A stretch of 64,000 nt of DNA from Qipengyuania sp. S6317L1 (GCF_023015615.1 NZ_JALKAJ010000002.1:1068501-1132500); one strand, 5' to 3'. Positions 7,526 to 17,163 are shown, counted from the stretch's first letter. Made by a program: numbers and translations. Notes: generated by a model not told the origin, from the letters alone.

Positions 7526-9409
7526 CTATGCCATGCGGTCGAGCAGATCGTTGTCCGGTTGCGGCAGGCCGCCCCCAAATCGAAGGACGGTGCCCGCGTG
7601 ACGCACGGCGTTTCTTCCGCTGCTTTTCGCTTCGTAGAGCGCGTTGTCGGCCGCTGTCAGCGCCGCATTGACATCGCCTTCAGGGCCGAGTTGGGCAAGA
7701 CCAGTGCTCACGGTGATCGTGTCCGGTCCGTGCTCGCCCCAATTTTCACACGCGACCTTGGCAGAGATAAGCTGCAACAATGCGACGCCGCCCCGCTCGT
7801 TGATGTCGGGGAGGACGACGAGGAATTCTTCACCGCCGAGCCTTCCGACATAATAGGTCATGCCGGACACGCTCTGGATGATTTCGGCAATGCGTTTGAG
7901 CACTGCATCGCCCATCGCGTGCCCGAAGCGATCATTGACCGACTTGAAATGGTCGATGTCGACGATGCCTACGCATAAGGGGCTCTTGTTCTGGATCGCG
8001 TGACTCGCTGCCGTGTCCAGAGACGACAGGATCTTGCGACGATTGGCGATGCCGGTGAGTGGGTCGGTCTCTGAAAGCCGCTTTGCCTCGGACGCCTCGT
8101 GAAGCGCCTCGCGCCGTGCCAGGTGCAGTTTTTCCACCATGTCGATATGCTCGGAAACATCGTGGAACGTGCCAAACAGCCCGTCAAACCGGCCTTTGCG
8201 GTCATAATGCGGCTTGCCGATAGAGTGGACATGGCGGATCGATCCGTCAGGTCGAACGATGCGGGCCTGATATTCGAACGGCACGGCTCTTTCCATCGCT
8301 CCGACCAGGATCGTGCGAACCCGCTCGCGGTCATCCTTATGGTAAAGCTTGAACGCGGCCGCATCGGCGATGTTTTTTAGACCCACCTTTTGTTGCCGGG
8401 CGGGCTTCACACCATGGATGCGAAAAACCTCATCCGACCAGACCGGTTCGTCGATATCCTTTCCGATGAACCAGTGCCCGACGTGCGCCGTGCTTTCCGC
8501 AAGCTCCAGCAACGCGTTGGTTTCAGCGTAACTCCTGATCAACCGCTCCTTCTCGGCGAGCATGGCGGTCAACGGCCAGGCTGCACCGATCAGGCAAAGC
8601 AGGTAGAATTGAAGTCCAAGCATTTGCAGGTTCAGGCCCGCAGAAACCGGCGTCACATCGAGCCCGAGAACCATGGCAAAGGCAATGGCGCTTATGCTCA
8701 GGGCCGATCCTGTTGGTCCGAAAGCGTATGTTGCAATGACAACGCCCAACAGCGGCAGAAACATGAGGTAGTAGGCGCCGGTATGGAAAATAGCGAAGCT
8801 CGCGGCGGTCAATATGACGGTCAATGCACCAAACTGCGCGAACCGACGCACGCTGGGTGAGCGCGATTCGGCTTTGGTCTTGAAAAAGATCGTCAGAAGC
8901 AAAGGCGTGACGATGAGCGTGCCAAGAACGACGGTCGTGAACCAGGATACAAAAAACCCGAGAGTCCCCCCACCCGTCAGTGCAATCGCAAGCGTCGCGC
9001 TGGAAAAACCACCCACCGTTGCCGCAGCGATGAACACCAGACTCGCCCGAACGCTGTCAAACCGGACCCATTTGTGTGACACGCGGAACATGAGGCTCGA
9101 AATGACGACCACTTCGAGCAGGTTCGCAAGCGTGAAGGCCACCGATGTGAGAAGCGGCGTGCCAGCGAGCATGTTGGCAGTCAGGCTGGCGACCGCAATG
9201 CCTGCCAGCGTGCTGACGCGTTGCTGTGGCCCGACCAGCAGGACCGCGGCCAGGGCTACGCCGCTCGCAGGCCAGATCGCTGCGATATCGGTGCTTCCCT
9301 GCGTCATCTTGAGAGAAAAATAAGCGGCCACGAAGTAGCTCAGCCCCACGACAAAAGCGCGGTGCCACGGGCTAAAAAGCGTTGTGGTTCGGGGGCCAGG
9401 GCGATCCAT
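7526..9409 (-). CDS. MASE1-PAS-GGDEF diguanylate cyclase
   Basis: Probable c-di-GMP synthase. Residues about 15-300 contain eight or so membrane helices of the MASE1 sensory type (YFVAAYFSLKMTQGSTDIAAIWPASGVALA is diagnostic in pattern). A PAS domain spans about 315-430, with the PAC part EYQARIVRPDGSIRHVHSIG. The GGDEF domain (about 455-610) has an intact GGEEF catalytic loop (VGRLGGEEFLVVLP) and the upstream IDHFKSVNDRFGH metal/substrate motif. I see no RxxD inhibitory site five residues before GGEEF, so product inhibition may be weak. Its ribosome-binding site lies inside an inverted repeat (see 9410-9438). No EAL partner is adjacent. Confidence 0.93.
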   Translation of the reverse strand: MDRPGPRTTTLFSPWHRAFVVGLSYFVAAYFSLKMTQGSTDIAAIWPASGVALAAVLLVGPQQRVSTLAGIAVASLTANMLAGTPLLTSVAFTLANLLEVVVISSLMFRVSHKWVRFDSVRASLVFIAAATVGGFSSATLAIALTGGGTLGFFVSWFTTVVLGTLIVTPLLLTIFFKTKAESRSPSVRRFAQFGALTVILTAASFAIFHTGAYYLMFLPLLGVVIATYAFGPTGSALSISAIAFAMVLGLDVTPVSAGLNLQMLGLQFYLLCLIGAAWPLTAMLAEKERLIRSYAETNALLELAESTAHVGHWFIGKDIDEPVWSDEVFRIHGVKPARQQKVGLKNIADAAAFKLYHKDDRERVRTILVGAMERAVPFEYQARIVRPDGSIRHVHSIGKPHYDRKGRFDGLFGTFHDVSEHIDMVEKLHLARREALHEASEAKRLSETDPLTGIANRRKILSSLDTAASHAIQNKSPLCVGIVDIDHFKSVNDRFGHAMGDAVLKRIAEIIQSVSGMTYYVGRLGGEEFLVVLPDINERGGVALLQLISAKVACENWGEHGPDTITVSTGLAQLGPEGDVNAALTAADNALYEAKSSGRNAVRHAGTVLRFGGGLPQPDNDLLDRMA

Positions 9410-9438
9410 GGTTACCCTTTGCCATGAAAGGGTTAACC
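9410..9438 (-). promoter_or_regulatory. hairpin enclosing the ribosome-binding site of the GGDEF gene
   Basis: Read on the minus strand, GGTTAACCCTTT, a six-base loop CATGGC, and AAAGGGTAACC are followed at once by the ATG. The arms are complementary over 11 pairs with one bulged A. The only plausible Shine-Dalgarno (AAGGG, five bases before the ATG) is wholly inside the 3' arm, so the folded mRNA would hide it. The same dyad in DNA could instead be a repressor operator. Confidence 0.55.
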
Positions 9439-9492
9439 GCCAATCTACGCTAGTTGCAACATCGGGTAAAACTCAGGTGTAGGAATGCGCAA

Positions 9493-10242
9493 TCACCCTG
9501 CGCCAAGCTCTCGCAATTCAGACCTGATCGGCTCGCCCTTGATAAAGGTGAGCGCGCGATACGACGGCCCTGCCCCGTGGCGCAGCCGCGATGAAATCGT
9601 GCCAGCGCCCAGCATCCGCATTCTCGCCCCGCCCGCCTCGCGCATTTCGTCGAGGGGTTTGTGGATGTGGCCCGAAATGACCGCCTGCGCGCCGGCATAG
9701 CCCAGTGTCTCGAACGCCTCGTCTCCGCCAATCGTCGGGTTCTTGCCCTCACCCTTCGGCCCCAGAAGCGGGTGGTGGGTGGTCACGACGATGTGCCGGT
9801 CATCACCCTTGAGCGCCTCGAGCGCGCGGCTGGTTGCGGCCAACGCCTTTCTCGTCACGAAACCATCGGACCAGGGGAAACGCGGCTGAATTCGCACAGT
9901 GGACTTCAACGGGACCAGAACAACATCATCGGTTTCAAAGCTATCGACCGCCACCGCTTTTCGCAGGGCATTGTAGCGGCGATAGGGATCGGTGAACCGC
10001 TCGATGAGGTTCTTATAGGGCATATCGTGATTGCCCACATCAAGCCAGATCGGCACCCCCAGAGAGCGAAACCAGTGGGCTGCCTGCGCATATTGTTCAT
10101 GCGTGGCGCGCTGCGTCAGATCGCCTGTGCACACCAGCGCATCGGGCTTTTCCTCATGCACCGCGCGCGCGACTGCATCGAGGCTCGCGCAGTCCTCAAC
10201 CCCGAAATGCACATCGCTGATATGGAATAGGCGGGTTGTCAT
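9493..10242 (-). CDS. calcineurin-like metallophosphoesterase
   Basis: Cytosolic class III cyclic-nucleotide-phosphodiesterase-like or general metallophosphatase. All metal-ligand motifs are present in order: D-x-H (SDVHFG), GD (VCTGDLTQ), GNHD (DVGNHDMPY), H (VVTTHHPLL) and GHIH (VISGHIHKP). The length of 249 aa suits the family. The actual substrate cannot be read from sequence; cAMP, other phosphodiesters or UDP-diacylglucosamine-like lipids are used by relatives. It is divergent from the UrcA gene, with a 327-base gap between them. Confidence 0.87.
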   Translation of the reverse strand: MTTRLFHISDVHFGVEDCASLDAVARAVHEEKPDALVCTGDLTQRATHEQYAQAAHWFRSLGVPIWLDVGNHDMPYKNLIERFTDPYRRYNALRKAVAVDSFETDDVVLVPLKSTVRIQPRFPWSDGFVTRKALAATSRALEALKGDDRHIVVTTHHPLLGPKGEGKNPTIGGDEAFETLGYAGAQAVISGHIHKPLDEMREAGGARMRMLGAGTISSRLRHGAGPSYRALTFIKGEPIRSELRELGAG

Positions 10243-10569
10243 GACGAATAGTTCTCAAGCGCGGTGAGGCAAAACATGCAAGGGGTAAATCCAAGGCAGA
10301 ACCGCAAGCCCCGAAAACGCCAACCGGAGCACTGCAAGCCATTATGACAATATGGCGTAGTCATTGGTCCTCTCGATTAGGCCGTTCGTCCCCAAGAATC
10401 AGAAGTCGGTCAATTCCGCCGCCGCCAATCGACGGTTTGAGGCGGGTTGGTCGAGCCTTGGCTGACGCAGGTCAGGCCCTGCTCTATTACTCTAACACAG
10501 CACGGAGGTTGGCATCCCCGGTTCGACCCCCTTCGAACTCCAGCCCCGCTGCTTTGATGGAGAGACAAT
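10243..10569. other. intergenic region with divergent promoters
   Basis: 327 bases between the divergent phosphoesterase and UrcA genes. No convincing small gene, tRNA or strong hairpin is seen. A GGTTCGA string near 10520 resembles a tRNA T-loop but its flanks do not pair. A good ribosome-binding site (GGAGAGA) lies just before the UrcA ATG. Promoters for both genes presumably lie here. Confidence 0.5.
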
Positions 10570-10893
10570 ATGAAGACCCTTACTTTTGCAGCCGCATCCC
10601 TCGCTATCGCCGTGACCGCTACCCCGGCGATTGCTGGCCCCGCTTTTGCCGGAGACAGCGAGGTTCATTCGCAATCCGTACGCCATGCCGACCTCAACCT
10701 TGGCACGCCGGAAGGCCAGGAGCGCCTCGAACGCCGCATCGAAGCAGCCGCGAAATCGGTCTGCCGCGTCAACGAAGTGCGCACCGGCACGCGTATCCGT
10801 TCGCCCGAAGTCGGCTCATGCCTCGCAAACGCTCGGGCAAGCGCGCAAAAACAAGTCTCTGCCATGATGGCCGAAACACGGCGCGGCGGATAA
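10570..10893 (+). CDS. UrcA family secreted protein
   Basis: A 107-residue exported protein with a clear signal peptide (MKTLTFAAASLAIAVTATPA...AFA, cleavage near residue 27). The mature part fits the UrcA family: V-x-x-A-D-L-N-L near the start, a central RRIEAAAKSVC helix, and a second cysteine in GSCLANA that could form a disulfide with the first. The function of UrcA proteins is unknown; they are abundant in sphingomonads and Caulobacterales. It is a single-gene unit ending in a strong terminator. Confidence 0.88.
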   Translation: MKTLTFAAASLAIAVTATPAIAGPAFAGDSEVHSQSVRHADLNLGTPEGQERLERRIEAAAKSVCRVNEVRTGTRIRSPEVGSCLANARASAQKQVSAMMAETRRGG

Positions 10894-10947
10894 GCCCGAC
10901 CCTTACAATCCCTGCGCGCTTTGCCCCGAAAGCGCTCGCAGGACCAT

Positions 10948-10995
10948 GCGGCCCGAACCCTCTTCAGTCCCGGGGGTTCGGGTCGCTTCTTTTTT
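10948..10995 (+). terminator. intrinsic terminator after the UrcA gene
   Basis: A long hairpin (GCGGCCCGAACCC pairing with GGGTTCGGGTCGC, with G-T wobble) is followed by TTCTTTTTT. It lies 55 bases after the UrcA stop. The remaining bases up to 11122 hold no gene that I can support. Confidence 0.88.
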
Positions 10996-11122
10996 GGGGT
11001 CCTCGATGCTGATCCCTCCGCTTCGCTGCGGGGCTTCTGCGGGCGCGTGGTCACGCTTGCGGGCTCTTTGAGCCCGTCTGGAAGGATTGCATTTGATCGC
11101 TGGCGCCCTTAGCGGCCAGCCC

Positions 11123-11890
11123 CTATCGCCCCGCCATTGCTTTCACTTTGGAAAGATAGGTGCGCCCGATCCTGAGCGCTTCACCGTTCTGCAATTCGGC
11201 TGACCACACACCAAGGCCATCGTGGCGAAGGCCGCGAATGTTGTCGCGGCGAAGTATGGTGGAGCGGTGGATGCGAATGAACTCATCAGGGTCCAGCCGC
11301 GCTTCGAGCCCGGCAATCGTCTGAAGCAGAAGGTATGAGCGCCCCGCGTCGTCCTCGTCCGCAGGATTGCCCACGTGAAGCCGCACATAATCGCGCTCGG
11401 CATCGATCTGGTGCACTTCGCTCACTGCGATGCGCAAAAGCTCTGAACGGTGCGGGACCCACAGCTCTTCCAGCCATTTGCTTTGTTGCTGCTTGCGCTC
11501 ACCCTTACGCGCCACCGCCCGCTCAATCGCGCGGTCGAGGCGGTCAGAGGCGACGGGCTTGAGGACATAGTCAATCGCTTCAAGATCAAACGCTTCGACG
11601 GCGAAATGATCGTGCGCGGTCACGAAAATTACCGCAGGCGGCTCGTCCTGCTCTGAAAATTTGCGCGCAACGCCCAGCCCGTCAAGTTCGGGCATGGTCA
11701 TGTCGAGAAGCACCAGATCAGGCTCAAGCTTTTCTGCCAGCCGCAAGGCCGCTGCGCCATCGCTGGCCGTGCCGACCACATTGATCGCGGGCAATTCCGC
11801 GCAGATCACCTGGATGCGTTCGACCGCCAGAGGCTCATCATCAACGATGAGCGTGCGAAGCTGGACTTTGGGCTCTGCGCTTGTCGCCAT
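11123..11890 (-). CDS. LytTR-family response regulator
   Basis: N-terminal receiver domain (residues about 10-130): acidic pair DDE in LIVDDEPLA, phospho-acceptor Asp in LVLLDMTMPE, Thr in FVTAHD, and Lys in YVLKPVAS. A C-terminal LytTR DNA-binding domain (about 150-250) has IDAERDYVRLH, the FIRIHRSTILRR stretch and GRTYLSKVK. LytTR regulators bind imperfect direct repeats near promoters. It lies nine bases downstream of its cognate kinase on the same strand, so the pair is very probably one operon. The target genes are not evident from the window. Confidence 0.93.
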   Translation of the reverse strand: MATSAEPKVQLRTLIVDDEPLAVERIQVICAELPAINVVGTASDGAAALRLAEKLEPDLVLLDMTMPELDGLGVARKFSEQDEPPAVIFVTAHDHFAVEAFDLEAIDYVLKPVASDRLDRAIERAVARKGERKQQQSKWLEELWVPHRSELLRIAVSEVHQIDAERDYVRLHVGNPADEDDAGRSYLLLQTIAGLEARLDPDEFIRIHRSTILRRDNIRGLRHDGLGVWSAELQNGEALRIGRTYLSKVKAMAGR

Positions 11891-11899
11891 AGAGGGGTT

Positions 11900-13162
11900 T
11901 TACCTTTTTGCGGGGCGGGACAGGGGGATGCGGATTTCGGTTCGATAGCCGCCCGGAACCGGGGTTGAGGTGAAACCGATATCCGATCCAAAGCGCGCTT
12001 CCAAGCGGTCGCTGACGTTTGCCAGCCCGATGCCAAAGCCGTGTTTTGCGCCATCGGGGACGCCCGGGCCATCATCGCTGACGGTGATGACGAGTCGGTC
12101 AAATTCCTCATGCGCGGCAACTGTGATCGTCACCGGACGCGCCACTGCCGAGACGGCATATTTCACCGAGTTTTCGACCAGCGGCTGAAGGATCATGCCC
12201 GGAACGCGCGCTTCTTCGAGTTCTTCGGGTAGCTCGAACACCGGTCTCAACCGCTCGGGAAAACGCACCGTCTCAATGTCGAGATAGAGCTTTTGCAGGT
12301 CAAACTCGTCCTTCAGTGCCACGTCACTTGTCGGTTCATCGGCCAAAGAGTGGCGATAGAATCGGCTGATCGTCTGGATCATGCGCTCGGCCTGCTCGGT
12401 CTTGCTGGTCATGACCAGAGCGGACAGCGAATTCAACGTGTTGAACAGGAAATGCGGGTTCACCTGATAGCGCAGGGACCGCAGTTCTGCCGCTTTTGCA
12501 GCGGAGCGGAATTGCTGCGTGCGACGCTCGGCGATGCGCGCCTGTGTGCCAGCGAGCAGTGCAAAATAGATCGAGGCCCATGCGAGAAGCAGGAAATACC
12601 GCCCCAACGCGATCTCGACCACGGAGCGCCAGGGGTCCTTGGTCCTTTCAGCAGGCGCGATCAGCAGGCTTTCTGTCGGATTGATCGAATTGGTGCCATC
12701 GGGGCCCGGCGCCTTGATCACGGTGCCTTCGGGAAGATCGTAGAGAAGATTGCCTTCGTCATCGAAGCGAAGGCCGCGCTCTGCGGCGTAGTTTTCCTGA
12801 ATTTGCGTGACCAGATCTTCAAACGCGACATGGTTGATCTGCCCGATGGCAAGAGCAACGGGCGCTGAAAAAAGGCTGGCCGCGCCGATCTTTACCCAGA
12901 TCGACTGACGATCGACCAGCCGCAACAGCGACCACAGCACGAGCGTCATACCGATGCCGGCAATCGTCACTACGAACCGGCGCGCGGCCATTTCAAGCTG
13001 CATATCGGCGCTGAAGAAGTAGCTCCTCAGCGTGATCAGCACGAAATAGGCGCCCCACAGGACGACAATCGAGATGAGCACCGTGCGAAACGGTACGCTC
13101 ACGTCATTGGCTTTGGTCGAGGCCGGTTTTTCAGGCGCTTCGGGAGTGCGGCTTAAATCCAT
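11900..13162 (-). CDS. LytS/YehU-like membrane sensor histidine kinase
   Basis: About 420 residues. Four hydrophobic segments lie in the first 230 residues (two near 30-90, one near 105-125, one near 190-215), with a periplasmic or loop region between the last two. The His_kinase domain is unmistakable: LRYQVNPHFLFNTLNSLSAL carries the phospho-His, followed by an HATPase with PLVENSVKYAVS and DDGPGVP. I chose ATG 13162; an in-frame codon at 13201 would add 13 residues before it. It is the cognate kinase of the LytTR regulator just downstream. Confidence 0.92.
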   Translation of the reverse strand: MDLSRTPEAPEKPASTKANDVSVPFRTVLISIVVLWGAYFVLITLRSYFFSADMQLEMAARRFVVTIAGIGMTLVLWSLLRLVDRQSIWVKIGAASLFSAPVALAIGQINHVAFEDLVTQIQENYAAERGLRFDDEGNLLYDLPEGTVIKAPGPDGTNSINPTESLLIAPAERTKDPWRSVVEIALGRYFLLLAWASIYFALLAGTQARIAERRTQQFRSAAKAAELRSLRYQVNPHFLFNTLNSLSALVMTSKTEQAERMIQTISRFYRHSLADEPTSDVALKDEFDLQKLYLDIETVRFPERLRPVFELPEELEEARVPGMILQPLVENSVKYAVSAVARPVTITVAAHEEFDRLVITVSDDGPGVPDGAKHGFGIGLANVSDRLEARFGSDIGFTSTPVPGGYRTEIRIPLSRPAKR

Positions 13163-13266
13163 TACAGGCCCGAAATAGCGTGTGCGCGGGTAAAGCGCCA
13201 ATTTCTACATCGGCGCGTGGGAGCCCTTGGTCGAATGATCCGCGCCGTTGGACGGAGTTACCGGAC

Positions 13267-13285
13267 GGGGCGAGTATGTCGCCCC
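13267..13285 (-). terminator. GC-rich hairpin downstream of fumC
   Basis: A perfect seven-base-pair hairpin (GGGGCGA, loop GTATG, TCGCCCC) lies 20 bases after the fumC stop. There is no T-run behind it on the fumC strand, so it may stall or protect the transcript rather than act as a standard terminator. Confidence 0.4.
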
Positions 13286-13304
13286 GCCCCCGTATACAGA
13301 TCAA

Positions 13305-14777
13305 TCAAGCGCGCGGCTTGATCATGTCCTTGGGCACGATCCATTCGGCAAACTGCTCCTCGGTGAGCAGGCCCAGTTCAAGCCCCGCCTCTTTCAGCGT
13401 TGTGCCATCGGCGTGCGCTTTCTTCGCGATCTTGGCGGCGTTGTCATAACCGATGTGCGGATTGAGCGCGGTCACCAGCATGAGGCTTTCGTTCATAAGC
13501 TGGTCGATGCGGCCCGTATTCGCCTCAATCCCGACCACGCAATTGTCGGCAAAGCTGCGCGAGGCATCGGAAAGCAGACGCACCGATTGCAGCACGTTGT
13601 AGATCATCACCGGCTTGAAGACGTTGAGTTCAAGGTGCCCGTGGCTGCCTGCAACGCTCACCGTCACCGCATTGCCCATCACCTGCGCGCACACCATTGT
13701 CAGCGCCTCGCACTGGGTCGGATTGACCTTGCCCGGCATGATCGAAGAGCCCGGCTCATTGGCTGGCAAAGCAATTTCGCCCAGCCCCGAACGCGGGCCT
13801 GAACCGAGCAGGCGAATGTCGTTCGCGACTTTCATCAGGCTTACAGCGGTATTGTTGAGCGCGCCGGCCAGTTCGACCAGAGCATCATGCGCGGCCAGTG
13901 CCTCGAACTTGTTGGGCGCCGTCACGAAGTCATGGCCGGTTGCATCTGCCACTTGCGCGGCAAATTCCTCGGCAAAGCCAGCCTTCGAGTTGATCCCTGT
14001 GCCAACAGCCGTCCCGCCTTGCGCAAGCTCAAGCACGCGCGGCAGAGCGTTTTCGATCCGCGCAATCGAATATTCGACCTGTTTCGCGTAGCCCGAAAAC
14101 TCCTGACCCAGCGTCAGCGGGGTCGCGTCCTGCAAGTGGGTGCGGCCGATTTTCACGATATCGGCATATTCCTTCGCCTTGGCATCCAGGGCAGAGTGCA
14201 AATGCTGGAGCGCCGGGACCAGCTGCTCGATCGTCTCGCAGCCAGCGGCAATGTGCATGGCGGTGGGGAAGGTGTCGTTCGAGCTTTGCCCCATGTTGCA
14301 ATGGTCATTGGGGTGCACCGGCTCCTTGCCACCATGAACGCCGGTCAGGATTTCATTCGCGCGGCTCGCGATCACTTCGTTGGCGTTCATATTCGATTGC
14401 GTGCCAGAACCCGTCTGCCACACGCTCAAAGGAAACTGGTCGGCAAGGGTCCCGTCGATCACTTCGCCCGCCGCCTTCACAATCGCATCGCCCAGTTCAG
14501 CGGACAACACGCCCAGCTTCATATTGGCGCGCGCTGCGGATTGTTTCTGGATGCCAAGCGCCCTTACCAGCGGCGCCGGCATGGTTTCGGTGCCGATTGC
14601 AAAGTTATAAAGGCTGCGCTGTGATTGCGCGCCCCAGTGCGCATCAATCGGCACTGCGACCTCGCCCAGCGAGTCGGTTTCGATGCGCACTTCGCCAGTC
14701 GCACCGAAGATTGAGCCATCATTATGCACTGCGCGCCTATCTTTCTCTGGCATGTCTTTTTCGGGCAAGTCACTCAT
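13305..14777 (-). CDS. fumC: class II fumarate hydratase
   Basis: Oxygen-stable TCA-cycle enzyme that interconverts fumarate and malate; a cytosolic tetramer. The aspartase/fumarase signature [15 protein letters not shown] and the substrate loops [13 protein letters not shown] and [14 protein letters not shown] are all intact. The C-terminus [10 protein letters not shown] is atypical only in detail. At 490 aa it is slightly longer than the usual 463 because of a charged 25-residue N-terminus; the first ATG was kept, but an internal start is possible. It appears monocistronic. Confidence 0.96.
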   Translation of the reverse strand: MSDLPEKDMPEKDRRAVHNDGSIFGATGEVRIETDSLGEVAVPIDAHWGAQSQRSLYNFAIGTETMPAPLVRALGIQKQSAARANMKLGVLSAELGDAIVKAAGEVIDGTLADQFPLSVWQTGSGTQSNMNANEVIASRANEILTGVHGGKEPVHPNDHCNMGQSSNDTFPTAMHIAAGCETIEQLVPALQHLHSALDAKAKEYADIVKIGRTHLQDATPLTLGQEFSGYAKQVEYSIARIENALPRVLELAQGGTAVGTGINSKAGFAEEFAAQVADATGHDFVTAPNKFEALAAHDALVELAGALNNTAVSLMKVANDIRLLGSGPRSGLGEIALPANEPGSSIMPGKVNPTQCEALTMVCAQVMGNAVTVSVAGSHGHLELNVFKPVMIYNVLQSVRLLSDASRSFADNCVVGIEANTGRIDQLMNESLMLVTALNPHIGYDNAAKIAKKAHADGTTLKEAGLELGLLTEEQFAEWIVPKDMIKPRA

Positions 14778-15019
14778 CGAATGTCTCCATTATTCGGTCG
14801 ATTGCAGATCCCACTGTCCCGGTGAGGCGGGTAAGCCCCCTCGTAGAAAGCACAGTCCAGCAATCCTTGATCACGTACGCGCCCCATATGACGCGAAACC
14901 GCTACAGGTCAAAGGGAAGCTAGTGCCAAGTGTGCTATTGACTTGGAAGTCATCTTTGCGAGGTCTAAGGAAGGGTTGACGAACTGTATTGCAAACCTAA
15001 TACAGTAACCCTTAAAGTG

Positions 15020-15634
15020 ATGAGCCATATGACCATGACCCGCGACAAAGCAGCAGACACCCATGCCGCCAGAAAGGCGATGATCGACAGCCAATTGCGC
15101 ACCAGCGGCGTGAATGAAGAATTCGTGCTGGGCCGGATGAATGCGGTCCCGCGAGAGAATTTCCTGCCAGAAAACAAGGCCAGTCTTGCCTATATCGACC
15201 GCGCGGTCGAAGTTGGCCCGCAGGCACACCTCGCCTCGCCGCTGTTTTATGGCAAGGTCCTGATTGAAGCGGTTCCCGAATCGGATGACCGCGTTCTCGT
15301 GGTCGAAGGCGGCACCGGCTATCTGAGCGAACTTATTGGCCCGCTCGCAGGCAATGTCACCACGATCAGCGCGGCCGATGCGGCGCTGGGCCAGGGGATC
15401 GAAGGCACTTTCTCCTTGATCGTGATCGATGGCGCGGTCGAACAGCTTTCAGACGCACTCGAAAACGCGCTTGAAGACGGCGGCCGTGTGGTTTGCGGGC
15501 TTCTTCTGCGCGGCGTGACCCGGCTGGCCCGGGGGCGCAAAGTGATGGGCCATCTTGCGCTCGAACCGGTCGAAGACCTTGGCATTCCGGTGCTTCACGC
15601 TTTCGATCTTCCCAAGGAATGGACTTTTTCGTGA
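15020..15634 (+). CDS. protein-L-isoaspartate O-methyltransferase-like protein
   Basis: Resembles the Pcm/PIMT family: N-terminal MIDSQLRTSGVNEEFVLGRMNAVPRENFLP and then a SAM-binding-like strand VLVVEGGTGYLSELIGPL. The usual motif I (GxGSGY) is altered to EGGTGY, and the protein (about 204 aa) is compact around the SAM-domain centre. It may therefore be a diverged repair enzyme or a non-catalytic relative. Several ATG/GTG starts cluster at 15017-15035; I took the first ATG. Its 3' end overlaps the tolC start, an arrangement that couples the two genes. Confidence 0.8.
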   Translation: MSHMTMTRDKAADTHAARKAMIDSQLRTSGVNEEFVLGRMNAVPRENFLPENKASLAYIDRAVEVGPQAHLASPLFYGKVLIEAVPESDDRVLVVEGGTGYLSELIGPLAGNVTTISAADAALGQGIEGTFSLIVIDGAVEQLSDALENALEDGGRVVCGLLLRGVTRLARGRKVMGHLALEPVEDLGIPVLHAFDLPKEWTFS

Positions 15635-17163
15635 CCTCACACTCTCGCTTCCAGAAGATTCTCAAGGCCGCTGCCCTGACCGGCAGCGCGGCCCTTTTCA
15701 TGGGAGCGAGCCCTATGGGGGCCAGCAGGGCGCACGCTGAAACCCTGCGTGATGCGTTGGTTGCGGTGTACAACACCAACCCCACACTCGAAGCGGCGCG
15801 GGCGAACCAGCGTGCAACCGATGAAGGCGTGCCGATCTCGCGCGCCGATGGTCTGCCGTCGATCACAAACAACACCGCTTTCACCGAGCTGATCCGCCAG
15901 AACAGCGCAAACTTCTTCAACCCCAATCGTCTGATCAACTCCAATACGGATATCAGCGTGCCCATTTACAACGGTGGAGCGGTGCGGAACCGGATCCGCC
16001 GGGACAAGGAGCTCGTTCAGGCAGGGCAGGCCGAGCTGCGCGGCACGGAAAGCTCCATTTTCAGCCAGACCGTCGCCGCCTACATGGACGTCCTTCGCAC
16101 CGAAGCCCTTGCCGCGCTTGCCGCGAACCAGGTCGAAGTGCTCGAAGTGACGTTCCAGTCCACCAGCGACCGCTTCGAAATCGGCGATCTCACGCGCACC
16201 GATGTTGCACAGGCGCAATCCCGGCTTTCGGTTGCCCAGGGTGATCTGCAATCGGCGCTGTCGAACCTGATCGGCGCCCGCGAAATCTATATCCAGCTTG
16301 TCGGACGTGCTCCGACCGACCTGCAATCCCCGCCCCCGCTTCCCGGATTGCCCGAAACGGTGGGTGAGGCCGTGGTCAAGGCGCTGGAGAACAATCCGGA
16401 CCTTATCGCAGCGCAGGAAAATGCCGAGGCGGCAGGCTATGCCAGCGAGGTTGCAGGCTCCAGCCGCTTGCCGACCCTGTCGCTGTTTGGCCGTCACGAA
16501 TACACCAACACCCTTGGCAGTATTGCGGATATTCCAATCGACACCACGAACCCGGGTGCAGGAAGTATTCCGAGCGACCAGACTTTCGTGGGCATCAACG
16601 CAGGCGTCTCTTTACGCATTCCGCTGTTTCAGGGCGGGCGTCCCGCTGCCCTGCAACGCCAGGCTTTCGCGCGCGAAAATGCCGCCCTCGAACAGGTCAT
16701 CGCCGCTGAACGCAGTGTGATCCAGCAAACCCGCGCAGCCTATGCAAGCTGGCAGGCTTCGAACGCGGTGATCGAAAGCTCGAAAGCGGCGGTAGAGGCC
16801 GCTGAGGTCAGCCTTGAAGGGGTGCGCGCCGAAAACTCGATCGGCAATCGCACCATCATCGATGTGCTCAACGCAGAGCAGGAGCTTCTGCTCGCGCGCG
16901 CCAACCTCGTGACGGCGCGGCGCAACGCCTATGTCGCCGGATTCTCGCTGCTCGCCGCCATGGGACAGGCCGAAGCGCGCGACCTGAACCTCGATACCGG
17001 CGGCCCGCTTTATGATCCGCAGGTCAATTACGAGCGCGTGCGCGGCAAGATATTTGATTGGCAGCGCGACCCGGAACCTGAGCCGAAATCGACAAGAACC
17101 GTTGACATTGAGGCCGCCGAGCCCTTCATTGGTCCCACTTTGGAACCACGCGAAGCGCCGTAA
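15619..17163 (+). CDS. tolC: TolC family outer-membrane efflux/secretion protein
   Basis: Outer-membrane channel partner for type I secretion and RND efflux. After a signal sequence ending ASRAHA (about residues 1-40), the protein shows two repeated OEP units of coiled-coil and strand, with typical motifs: LRDALVAVYNTNPTLEAARA, TRTDVAQAQSRL, GVSLRIPLFQGGR and NRTIIDVLNAEQELL. The length of about 514 is normal. The ATG at 15619 lies inside the upstream gene; a GTG at 15631 is an alternative start. No membrane-fusion protein or pump gene is adjacent, so it probably serves several transporters. Confidence 0.94.
   Translation: MDFFVTSHSRFQKILKAAALTGSAALFMGASPMGASRAHAETLRDALVAVYNTNPTLEAARANQRATDEGVPISRADGLPSITNNTAFTELIRQNSANFFNPNRLINSNTDISVPIYNGGAVRNRIRRDKELVQAGQAELRGTESSIFSQTVAAYMDVLRTEALAALAANQVEVLEVTFQSTSDRFEIGDLTRTDVAQAQSRLSVAQGDLQSALSNLIGAREIYIQLVGRAPTDLQSPPPLPGLPETVGEAVVKALENNPDLIAAQENAEAAGYASEVAGSSRLPTLSLFGRHEYTNTLGSIADIPIDTTNPGAGSIPSDQTFVGINAGVSLRIPLFQGGRPAALQRQAFARENAALEQVIAAERSVIQQTRAAYASWQASNAVIESSKAAVEAAEVSLEGVRAENSIGNRTIIDVLNAEQELLLARANLVTARRNAYVAGFSLLAAMGQAEARDLNLDTGGPLYDPQVNYERVRGKIFDWQRDPEPEPKSTRTVDIEAAEPFIGPTLEPREAP

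Noticed and set aside
10500..10545. tRNA-like GGTTCGA string upstream of the UrcA gene
   Set aside because: The bases on either side do not form a T-stem and no acceptor, D or anticodon arms can be drawn.
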